From: Trichomonas tenax | Taxonomy: Eukaryota; Parabasalia; Trichomonadida; Trichomonadidae | Assembly: GCA_023091735.1 (NCBI GenBank) | Contig: JALKBU010000274.1 | Span: 1 to 52,462 of the forward strand | Direction: 5' to 3' | DNA: 52,462 bases | Shown here: positions 41,948 through 50,246 of the stretch, one piece after another | How the letters are laid out: each line of letters starts with the position of its first letter | How positions within the stretch are numbered: the first letter of the stretch is position 1 | Made by a program: the position numbers and the translations under genes | Notes under the pieces: generated by a model | The model's input: only the letters and a program-made list of their open reading frames with translations | Databases searched by the model: none | What the model was told of the DNA's origin: nothing

Positions 41948-42544
41948 ATGGGAGTACTTTATTGGATGGCCGGCGTCATCTCAACGGCGTGTATAGTGAC
42001 GTCTGTCTTCCTCCACCTGTTCATTTACGGCTTTGTGAAGAAATCTGGTATATATTTGCTCGATGATTCCCTTTTATTAACGAATCTAATTTCTGCATTT
42101 ATCGTCACTGTATTTTCTGCGACCATTTTATCGCAAAAATCACGAAGCACAAACACAACAATATACTATATCGCTGCTGGCTCCTGCATTTGCTTTTTCG
42201 AATTTTATATCGGACTCAGACTTGCTTTCAATCCAAGTATTTACCTGTCATCGCTTCAGCACCCATGGAAACGTAATATAGATTCATCTGAAATCGACTT
42301 AATACAAAATAAGTACAGATGCTGCGGGTTTTTCAAAATTAATGATATTCATGCTGATGAATGCCCGTTCAAAAAACCAAATTCATGTTACCATTCTATT
42401 TACAAGAATGTAAATCGCAAAATAACAACAACCGGATTAACTTATTTAATCAATTCATTAGTATTGCTCATTGTCTCAGTACTGTTAGTAATCGATGTTG
42501 CTACAGCAGATACCATTCAAGATGGATCAATCAATCTCAATTAA
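41948..42544 (+). CDS. Small tetraspanin
   Basis: This is a 198-residue protein with four hydrophobic segments at about 4-30, 37-61, 72-94 and 162-183. Between the third and fourth is a short large extracellular loop with the tetraspanin CCG motif (YRCCGF, 125-127) and two further cysteines at 139 and 147, enough for the two conserved disulphides. Tetraspanins organise membrane microdomains, and in trichomonads they are linked to surface adherence and extracellular vesicles. The short tail (TADTIQDGSINLN) is cytoplasmic. The gene sits alone between two decayed ankyrin loci of opposite orientation. The ATG at 41948 starts just before the first membrane segment. The stop is TAA followed by AT (TAAAT). 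Confidence 0.85.
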   Translation: MGVLYWMAGVISTACIVTSVFLHLFIYGFVKKSGIYLLDDSLLLTNLISAFIVTVFSATILSQKSRSTNTTIYYIAAGSCICFFEFYIGLRLAFNPSIYLSSLQHPWKRNIDSSEIDLIQNKYRCCGFFKINDIHADECPFKKPNSCYHSIYKNVNRKITTTGLTYLINSLVLLIVSVLLVIDVATADTIQDGSINLN

Positions 42545-42919
42545 ATCTATGAAATCTGATATCTGCAGTTAAAAGTCTGCGCAGCTCAATTGTATAGTTC
42601 AAAACTACACTGCTGAAATAATCCTGACGTATTTAGCGCACATCTGTTCTTCTATGAGGATTACGAATGCGACAATTGTTCATTACACAAAAACAAGCCT
42701 GCACAGCTCAAAAACTTGTCTGAATAATATATAAAGTAATCACATGTAACTGAATAATGTTTGTAACATAAATATTATTATTTTTAAACAAAAGTGATTT
42801 TCTCATTATCACATGTATATATGTAGATATTTGTGTTGTGAATACATAGATAAGAATTCTTTTTTATGAAAACTATCATAGGCCAATATACATAGAGTTC
42901 TTTAAATTGATGGTAAATT

Positions 42920-43258
42920 TTGAAAAGTGGTCATTTTTTAAATGAAAACCAGAGCTCAGCAATAGAGTACTTAGAGATAATTAGTCAAATGCGTCAAGAG
43001 ATGAATAGCATGAATGAAGAAATAAGCAATCTCAAAGAACGAATGAAAAATTACGAGTCGAAGATTGAGGAACTAGAGAATGAAAACAAAAAATTACGTT
43101 CTGAGAAATGTACAGATCAAAATGCTAAATCAAGTGATGATAATAAAAGAAATTTTATAAATGCAATATATCAACACAATATGTTCCTTGTTAAGATAAT
43201 TGTCGATAATAGCGCTGATGTTAACATGATTATTATACTTCATAGCGATATGAGATGA
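42920..43258 (+). pseudogene. Coiled-coil/ankyrin gene fragment
   Basis: An open frame without an ATG at its start (first ATG at 42989) encodes a coiled coil (MNEEISNLKERMKNYESKI...). A single degenerate ankyrin half-repeat follows (NAIYQHNMFLVKIIVDNSADVNM), then the frame ends at the edge of the 37-bp repeat array. It looks like the 5' part of the same kind of gene as the fragment at 43457-43540. Confidence 0.6.
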
Positions 43259-43263
43259 ATCAA

Positions 43264-43448
43264 TATCATATTGTATCAATCGATTTCATTCGTTAGTTTT
43301 TATAACATAATGTCAATCAATCTCATTTGATTATTGTTATGATATGGAATCAAATAGCTTCATTTGGTCATCACTATGATATCATATCAATCAATCACAT
43401 TTTATCTTCACTATGATATCAAATCGATCAATATCATATGATCGTTAT
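43264..43448 (+). repeat. 37-bp tandem repeat array, five units
   Basis: Five contiguous units of exactly 37 bases at 43264-43300, 43301-43337, 43338-43374, 43375-43411 and 43412-43448. They share a TATGATAT-type start and an ATCAATCAAT core and have diverged moderately. A further unit follows the ankyrin fragment at about 43537-43572. Since 37 is not a multiple of three, the array cannot keep one reading frame from unit to unit. Confidence 0.75.
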
Positions 43449-43456
43449 TATGAAAC

Positions 43457-43540
43457 ATGTCTCCTTTATTAGCCGCAATTAGTATTCAAGCTTTTGATAT
43501 TGTTAAGTATCTTGTTGAGAATGGAGCTGATGTTAATATG
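43457..43540 (+). pseudogene. Ankyrin-repeat fragment
   Basis: It encodes MSPLLAAIS-IQAFDIVKYLVENGADVNM, a nearly complete ankyrin repeat with the usual PLLAAI, IVKYLVENGADVN pattern. It is sandwiched between units of the 37-bp repeat and has no continuation on either side. Confidence 0.7.
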
Positions 43541-43605
43541 ATATTATTATTTCAATTTCTTTTGATCATAATTATGAAATGATGGGGGCAATTAAATTTT
43601 TATAT

Positions 43606-43812
43606 GCAAAGTCGGCGACACTCGTTTTTTAACTCACTGGATTAACTTTTTGCTAAGTTATTGAACCACAATGTGCAAAATCCTGTTGTGCATGATATAT
43701 TAAAGAATTAGCTAACAAAGTCTATATTTCATTAAAATATTAGGTATATCTTGCATCAAAAACATTGATTTGCCATGATGCGCTTTACTCATTATAATAT
43801 ATTATATTCCAA
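43606..43812. repeat. Dispersed repeat, copy B (inverted to copy A)
   Basis: The reverse complement of 43606-43810 matches bases 1-205 with 9 substitutions and no gaps. Beyond 43606, toward lower coordinates, the similarity ends abruptly and the decayed ankyrin locus begins. Toward higher coordinates the comparison is cut by the window start of copy A, so the element may be longer. Confidence 0.85.
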
Positions 43813-44460
43813 TTGTATAGCATTTTTATAACGTAAAATATGTTGTTGTCGATGATAAATAGGTAAATCTAATCACAAATATGCTTTTTTTGAAAAAAAG
43901 TATTCCAAGTGTTCACACATAAGCTCTGTGTGTTATTCTCCCAAAAATAATGATGATTCTTTTCAAATTTTCCCGCTCTATTCTTCTCAATTTAATAAAC
44001 TTTTCAAATTTAGCGGCGCAAAAAAGAATAAAAATTTCATGAAATATTGAAACCCCATTATTTTGGGAATGATTTTGTCAGCGGATGGTCATGTGTTGTT
44101 AGCAATCTCTTGATTAAGAATGATCCACACAATTATGTGAATGAGATTGAAATCACTCAGTTCTTTTGTTCAAATGCTCATAAATCTATAGGAATACATA
44201 TTATTCTTTGTATTTGAATAGTTTCTTGCTCTAATTTATGAATTAAACATCATCTTTTTATGAATGGAAATAAATTTTGTGTTTAATCAATGTGTTATCA
44301 AAACTCTATCATAGCTCGATGTTAAGTAAATAAATATCATATTTAGAGTTGTGTTTGACAATCAATGTTAAATGAAAAAGAAAATATCGAATTTGTGAGC
44401 GAAATATAGATATCTAATGAATGACTTATTCATAAATATCCGAGTTGAAGAAGAAATGAA
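43813..44460. other. AT-rich intergenic interval
   Basis: About 650 bases between the dispersed repeat and the RapGAP gene. No gene, RNA or further repeat was seen. The dispersed repeat may extend into its first part. Confidence 0.45.
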
Positions 44461-44467
44461 TCATATT
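44461..44467 (+). promoter_or_regulatory. Initiator-like motif TCATATT
   Basis: TCATATT fits TCA-pyrimidine-A/T, and its A (44463) lies 9 bases before the ATG at 44472. This matches the position of trichomonad initiators and supports starting the RapGAP protein at the ATG rather than at the TTG at 44466. Confidence 0.5.
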
Positions 44468-44471
44468 GCAA

Positions 44472-47400
44472 ATGGAATTTTTGAATGATCTTATCAATGA
44501 AATCGAAAGCGAAGTTGATTCGAAAGGACAACGAAATTCTGAAAAATTGACGATAATGCTGAAAGATCTTTCAAAGAATCTTTCTGCTTTCGAAAATGCT
44601 CCAATAGAAAACGAGAATTTGCAAAGTCTTTTTAATTTCTTCGAAAGAATACGAATTGTTTTCGAGAAAGATGCTTCCCTTCAGAATATGGCTTTCGATA
44701 TTCTGTTAACAGCGATGAATTCCTTTGCAATTACAACAAATCCAAAAGAATGGATCAAATATTTCGAATATTTTGTAAATTTAGTACCAGAAGCAGACAA
44801 AAAACTTTGCCAAAAACTGAATTCCGATGATAATATCTTCTATTTATTTTGGTATTTAATAATTCAATTATCAAATCTTGGACAAAAACTAAAAACATCA
44901 TCCGAAAAAGTTACAGTATCAATATCACAAACTAACATTACTGCTGTTTATCTAAAAATTTGGTCAGCGCCAGAAAATCAAAATTTATTACCACCATTTA
45001 TACAGACAGAGGACACGAAACTTCAGTCAATTATGCTGGACTCTCTTCTCTATTCTATTTTTAGAATAGAGACATATTTACTTGACGAGGCACAAAATTC
45101 ATTAACGATGTCTTCATACAAAACGAAATTTGCAACTCCTGAAGCAGAAAAATATACAAAAGCATTACTTGACTCAATAGACAATGATATACATGCAATT
45201 AATTTTGTAATTAATATTATTCTTACCCAAATCAAACGCTTTACTATCGACTTTGTTAATCCAACAGGATCAGTCAGGAGAGGCGTGGCAGCATTGATTA
45301 ACATTCTCAACTACACAATATCATTCTATAACGAAAAAGGAAGGAATTATTACACAATTGTTATTCACAAAATGTCTGAGATTGAAGAATTCAAGAATAC
45401 GGACTTTCTCAAGTTCTTTATTCTCACGACGCATTTTAATAGCAATGCTCTTTCAAAGCTCAACTTCAGTCAATTTAATGTAGATATTATAAGGCCTTTC
45501 CTGGGCTTCATGGTTGTTGGTTATACACCTTTCTTTATGAACTTAAGTTTGGAAAATCTTACTGAGACATCAAAGACGTGGCAGACTACAATCAAAAGAA
45601 CAGGCTTGACTGGGATTCGTGCGTACATTAGAGCCAATCTAGAAGCACTATATCTGAGGCCTGTTGACTTTTATAGACAAGTTTTCGATAATTCGATTAT
45701 TTCAACATGTAACGAAATCTCTTCAACAGCTAAAGATTTTACTGAAGTTACTGAGAACTTCAGAATAGTAATTGATGGATACCCTGAGTATAGCGAAGAA
45801 CTTATTTACCATATTGTTCATATTACATCAACAATGTTCCAATATATCACTGAAGTTTGCAAATATTCAGACAACTCGAAAATTATTCAATCATATTTTC
45901 CTCAGCAATACAATCCGGATAAATTCCTTCCATTATATAAGACAGCACTGTGCATCCTTAATATGAATGCACCAGTTAAATCAGAGCTTCAAGATAAGTT
46001 TATAGAAATGACCGAAAAAGCATTAAAAAGCAATGACCCTGAAACAATATCTCAAGGTATTGAAGGAATAATGTTATCAATGACAAGAATGATAAACAAA
46101 ACAATAAAGCTTTTTGAAATAGCATTGGATGTATGTATGAAGACTGATAAAGATCCACGCAAAATCATTCAAACTGCTTTATCAATTTATGGATATGTTA
46201 CAAGAAATTCCATTGAAAACAGCCAAATTATTGAAGAAAAGGCCGTAAAAGTAATCCAAACGATATTACCAAAGATACCAAGAGATCACATATCAGTAAG
46301 TGCACTTGTTGTTTTAGTTGTTCTTCATGGAAAGAGAAACTCATTCAATAACGAAATCACACAAATAATTACAGAGTTTTTCGCAAGAGAAGATGATATT
46401 ACAAATAGAGGTCTCAGGCTGTTCACTATATTCTCGGAATATATTATTTTGATACAAGAAGCATTCCCGGATTTTATGAATGTTTTTTGTTTGCAATTGA
46501 AGAATATTATCATTACAAAAGAACTCAATAGAATGATCTTCCAAATGCTTTTAGATGTTTTGATTGATATCTCTGTCAAAACAAAAGAATATAAATATAT
46601 CAACGAAGTCTTTGAAAAGATGAATATAAATGAGATTGTTCAGAAGAAAATGTATGAATTCGAGTTCTACAAGTTATCAGATATCAAGGAAACAAATTAC
46701 ACTTTTAAGTCCGATTTAATTGTTGTCACAAATAACGACACTCTCCACAAACTCAAAAACGAAGGTAACGAATTAACAATTCTCACAAAGACATTTTTCT
46801 CGAGGACAACACATAAAGTTACAATGCCAAAAGAGCCAAAACACAAAGATAAAACATTTGTAGAAAAATCACAAATAACGCCAGCAGAATCCACTGAATC
46901 TGATTTCTCTGTTGATTTCACTAAAATGGTTGATACGCTTGTTGGAACGAAAGCAATGCAAGAATTCACACCAGACATGTTTAATTTCGAATACGAAGAG
47001 AAACCAATTCCTGCAACATCACCAAGAAGCGTTGAACATCGACCTTCCAGTGAAGTCTTCCATCCAAACGATCCAATGAAATCATTATTCGAGACTTTGT
47101 ATGGAGATGACTATTTGCCATCGAAGCCTGAGAACTTATTAGAAATTGCTGTTGACAGAGCAATGAGTTTCTCACCACATGAAAATATCAAAGCTGGTCT
47201 CATTTATGTGAAAGGAAACGCAAAGCAAAACGAGATATTTATGGTTCCTTGGCAGGAAACATCAAAGGAATTCAAGAGCTTCGCACTCAGTCTCGGAGAA
47301 TTAGTTGATTTAGCAAAACACACTGGATTCCAAGGCAAACTTGATGTCACGAATCTAACGAATGGAAGATTCCATATTTACTATGGAACACCCCGTTTTG

Positions 47401-47816
47401 AATTATTCCTTCACACAGCACCATTGATGCCAACAGATCCAAACGATAAGCAACAAATATATAAGAAGAGACACATCGGAAATGACAACATTCATGTTGT
47501 GTGGGCAGAAGATACATTTTGTTATGATGTTACAACAATCACAAGCCAATTCAACGATGCTCACGTTATTGTTTATCCTCTTAAGGAATCCAACTTCTTC
47601 AGGGTCTCCGTCAGTGTTAAAAAGCCTGAATATGAGATAGGACCGCTTTTCGAGGAATTCGTTCTTCCTCCTGATGCAATTCCTTTATTAGTTCAATGGA
47701 CAACAATCATCTTGGATAGAACTGTTAGAGATTCAATGACTACGATCTCTCCAAGAGAAATGTATGAAGCTGATATGACCAAAATCATCCAACTTTGTGT
47801 TGAAAATAATCAATAA
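44472..47816 (+). CDS. Rap/Ran-GAP domain protein (TSC2/RalGAP-like)
   Basis: This is a protein of about 1114 residues. The first about 750 are helical HEAT-like solenoid, as in tuberin and RalGAP-alpha. A disordered Ser/Thr/Pro linker follows at about 780-890. The C-terminal RapGAP domain (about 905-1095) carries KKRHIGNDNIHVVWAED, where Asn1004 is the catalytic asparagine thumb, followed by FNDAHVIVYPL. The domain speeds GTP hydrolysis on Ras-like GTPases (Rap, Ral or Rheb). The intact thumb predicts an active enzyme. The target GTPase cannot be told from sequence. Length and architecture fit RalGAP-alpha or tuberin better than small Rap1GAP. The stop is TAA within AATAAAAAA, which also provides the TAAA 3'-end signal known in trichomonads. 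Confidence 0.85.
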   Translation: MEFLNDLINEIESEVDSKGQRNSEKLTIMLKDLSKNLSAFENAPIENENLQSLFNFFERIRIVFEKDASLQNMAFDILLTAMNSFAITTNPKEWIKYFEYFVNLVPEADKKLCQKLNSDDNIFYLFWYLIIQLSNLGQKLKTSSEKVTVSISQTNITAVYLKIWSAPENQNLLPPFIQTEDTKLQSIMLDSLLYSIFRIETYLLDEAQNSLTMSSYKTKFATPEAEKYTKALLDSIDNDIHAINFVINIILTQIKRFTIDFVNPTGSVRRGVAALINILNYTISFYNEKGRNYYTIVIHKMSEIEEFKNTDFLKFFILTTHFNSNALSKLNFSQFNVDIIRPFLGFMVVGYTPFFMNLSLENLTETSKTWQTTIKRTGLTGIRAYIRANLEALYLRPVDFYRQVFDNSIISTCNEISSTAKDFTEVTENFRIVIDGYPEYSEELIYHIVHITSTMFQYITEVCKYSDNSKIIQSYFPQQYNPDKFLPLYKTALCILNMNAPVKSELQDKFIEMTEKALKSNDPETISQGIEGIMLSMTRMINKTIKLFEIALDVCMKTDKDPRKIIQTALSIYGYVTRNSIENSQIIEEKAVKVIQTILPKIPRDHISVSALVVLVVLHGKRNSFNNEITQIITEFFAREDDITNRGLRLFTIFSEYIILIQEAFPDFMNVFCLQLKNIIITKELNRMIFQMLLDVLIDISVKTKEYKYINEVFEKMNINEIVQKKMYEFEFYKLSDIKETNYTFKSDLIVVTNNDTLHKLKNEGNELTILTKTFFSRTTHKVTMPKEPKHKDKTFVEKSQITPAESTESDFSVDFTKMVDTLVGTKAMQEFTPDMFNFEYEEKPIPATSPRSVEHRPSSEVFHPNDPMKSLFETLYGDDYLPSKPENLLEIAVDRAMSFSPHENIKAGLIYVKGNAKQNEIFMVPWQETSKEFKSFALSLGELVDLAKHTGFQGKLDVTNLTNGRFHIYYGTPRFELFLHTAPLMPTDPNDKQQIYKKRHIGNDNIHVVWAEDTFCYDVTTITSQFNDAHVIVYPLKESNFFRVSVSVKKPEYEIGPLFEEFVLPPDAIPLLVQWTTIILDRTVRDSMTTISPREMYEADMTKIIQLCVENNQ

Positions 47817-48196
47817 AAAATCTGTTTGTTTATTATTAACCGCTTTTTCTCACTTCATGAAACTTCTTATTATAACAAAATATATCTATTTTAATAATAC
47901 TGTATAATAGCATGCAAGTAATATTTAATATTTATAGTGAAAATAGCTTTGATTATTGTTAAGATTGATGAAAACTTTAAAAAAGAATTTCGAGAATCAA
48001 AAATGTACAATGATGTGTAGTTCTTTATATTTAGCATATAAAGGAAGAATTATTAATATTTTTATTTTTGAAATTGATCAAATCTATATAACTAATGAAG
48101 AATCAGGTTTGAAAATATTTTGCCAAGTAATATGTCAAATGTCAAAAAGATCTAAAAGTGACAAATTTTACTGTTTAGAATTAAAAGATTTAAGCA
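47817..48196. other. Spacer with an open frame reaching the Sfi1 start
   Basis: About 380 AT-rich bases between two plus-strand genes. It contains the frame described at 47968-48204; nothing else was seen. Confidence 0.45.
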
Positions 48197-48204
48197 ATGA
48201 GTGA
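47968..48204 (+). CDS. Possible upstream small ORF overlapping the Sfi1 start
   Basis: An ATG frame of 78 codons runs through the leader of the Sfi1-like gene and stops at the TGA inside ATGAGTGA, overlapping its start codon by 8 bases in another phase. Its codon pattern is similar to real genes, but no domain is recognised. It could be a small gene, a regulatory upstream frame, or chance. Confidence 0.25.
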   Translation: MKTLKKNFENQKCTMMCSSLYLAYKGRIINIFIFEIDQIYITNEESGLKIFCQVICQMSKRSKSDKFYCLELKDLSNE

Positions 48205-50173
48205 AGCAAGCGATGGAAAACGCGGTGTTTCACTCATTAAAAGAGAAAGCGGTGGGTCTTTTAAGCCGCAAATAGGTGATTTTTCAGCAAATAAAGAAGA
48301 TAACAAATTATTCAACTATAGCAAACCTGTTTTACTTAGCAGAGATAATTCATGTAACAGCATACTTAACAAGAGTCTGTCTATGACAGAAGATTCGATT
48401 TCTGGAATTGATTTTCCAGCACGTATTTCACCAAGTGAATTTGGACTTTCTGCAAAGGACATTCCAGCTAAATTATGTGAAAGCACAAATATTATCGCTG
48501 AAACTTTTCATAGTCACATTATGATGAAAAATGTTTTCAAAGTTTGGTTACAAATAGTGAGAAAGTCTCATAACGATCAGGTTAATCTACTGAATGTTGT
48601 GCAGCGTCGAAACAAAAGAATATTACGTCAATATTTCTATCTTTTACAGGATCGATCGAAAATGTACAGAAAATTACATAAAATAGGCAAAATTATCAAA
48701 ATGCAACGACATTTTCAGCTTTGGAAATCATTTCATACGCATGAATCTCAACTAAGACAAGATTATTTATTATATTTGCTAAAACGAAGACAAATCTATG
48801 AGAAATCGTTCTTTATGCAGTGGAAAGAAAGAATATCACTTAATAAGAAAGTCAATCGTCAAGCGGAGAACTATTACATTGATTTAGAGCAAAAAGCTTT
48901 TGATGCATTTAAGAAAAATGTTCGAATGGCGAAAATCGAAATTTTTAACGCGAAAAGTGTCCAAAACATCACTACATTCTATTTACAGAGAGTCATATGG
49001 GGGAGATGGCGAAAGCAAATGCGTCAGAGGCTTCTTGAACGGTCACTAATCGCGCATGAAAAGAAAGTTTTACTGGAAAGATATTACGAGAAATGGCTTG
49101 AAGCACTCAAAAAGAGAAATCAGCAGAGATCAAAACTAATGAATATCAAAGTATTCGCGAAGCATTCGTTAATGCGCAGGCATCTCCACATGTGGATAAA
49201 TCGATATAATGAAAGAATGGAAGTTGAAGACAGAGCATTGATATTTGAAGAAAAGTATCATCTTAAAACTAAGGAAAAGTTCTTTTATCTTTGGATTTCT
49301 AAATTCAACACTTCGAATTATCATTCACAATGTGCTGCATCTATCGTTGCCATTGGTCACGAAATCAAACTTAAACACGCTTTTGGTGTTTGGCTTTCAA
49401 GATTCCACAAAATTTACAATAAGAAAGTTTCGCTTGAAAACTGTGAACAGAGATTTCTCCTTTATAAACAGAATAGATTGTTTTATAGATGGAAGTCTAA
49501 AGTCTATTACACACGCTACATTCGCCTCAAGACTGCAAGATTGCAAAAGAGAGTCAACAAAATCAAATCAGCTTCATTTTTCATCAAATGGAAGCAAATG
49601 GCTCGAATCAAAGCTGAAGATGCGTTTAATGAGAAGCAAGCAACACAATTTAGAGAGCTTTCACTTATGATGAAAGGTTTCTCGAGAATGAGAGTTTTCG
49701 CTGAAGAATCGAAAGAAGAAAGATCAAAAAGAATCAAAGCGTGCAAATTTAGAAAAGCGCATCTTATTGTTAAAGCATTTACTGCTTGGAAGCAAGAGCA
49801 TAAGTTTATTGCTCGCCAGTGCTTCATTGTTACAACAGTATTAAAAGTTTGGTCAAATCAATCAATGAAGAAGAGATTCGATATTTGGAAGAAATACGTT
49901 GACGATAAAAAGCGAAAGAGAGCGTTAACACAAGAAGCGTTTGATCTTTACAAATCTAGAAGCTTCCAATTTGTTATCAAAGGATTCATATTTGGTGCTT
50001 CTAAGAAAGTTATTCCATTCACTGCTCCAAAAATTCAAGAAATCGAATTTGATTCTCCTGTCGAAGATTTATTAAAATCTGATGATGATGAAATGGACTC
50101 TTTAAACATTCAAGAGCCAGAACTCCCTGTTACGGATGCACCGAAGAGACCTAAATTCCTTCCTATTAAATAG
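48197..50173 (+). CDS. SFI1: Sfi1-like centrin-binding repeat protein
   Basis: This is a 658-residue protein rich in tryptophan, lysine and arginine. After a disordered N-terminal about 100 residues, it has about 15 repeats of roughly 23-35 residues with the aromatic-x2-W-x2 core of Sfi1 repeats. Examples are NVFKVWLQIVRK, RHFQLWKSFH, SFFMQWKERI, YYEKWLEALKK, HLHMWINRYN, FFYLWISKF, AFGVWLSRFHK, LFYRWKSKV, SFFIKWKQM and RFDIWKKYV. Each repeat is known to bind one centrin and together they make a long contractile helix at centrosomes, spindle poles and basal bodies. The C-terminal tail is acidic. In a trichomonad it should act at the basal-body/atractophore complex. The ATG at 48197 is the only plausible start. 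It converges with the TAF5 gene, with only 73 bases between the stops. Confidence 0.8.
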   Translation: MSEASDGKRGVSLIKRESGGSFKPQIGDFSANKEDNKLFNYSKPVLLSRDNSCNSILNKSLSMTEDSISGIDFPARISPSEFGLSAKDIPAKLCESTNIIAETFHSHIMMKNVFKVWLQIVRKSHNDQVNLLNVVQRRNKRILRQYFYLLQDRSKMYRKLHKIGKIIKMQRHFQLWKSFHTHESQLRQDYLLYLLKRRQIYEKSFFMQWKERISLNKKVNRQAENYYIDLEQKAFDAFKKNVRMAKIEIFNAKSVQNITTFYLQRVIWGRWRKQMRQRLLERSLIAHEKKVLLERYYEKWLEALKKRNQQRSKLMNIKVFAKHSLMRRHLHMWINRYNERMEVEDRALIFEEKYHLKTKEKFFYLWISKFNTSNYHSQCAASIVAIGHEIKLKHAFGVWLSRFHKIYNKKVSLENCEQRFLLYKQNRLFYRWKSKVYYTRYIRLKTARLQKRVNKIKSASFFIKWKQMARIKAEDAFNEKQATQFRELSLMMKGFSRMRVFAEESKEERSKRIKACKFRKAHLIVKAFTAWKQEHKFIARQCFIVTTVLKVWSNQSMKKRFDIWKKYVDDKKRKRALTQEAFDLYKSRSFQFVIKGFIFGASKKVIPFTAPKIQEIEFDSPVEDLLKSDDDEMDSLNIQEPELPVTDAPKRPKFLPIK

Positions 50174-50246
50174 AATAAATTGTTATTTTATTGTTTAGTT
50201 TTTTAAAAAAAAAATGATGTTTTTTATTAATACAAAAAATAACATT

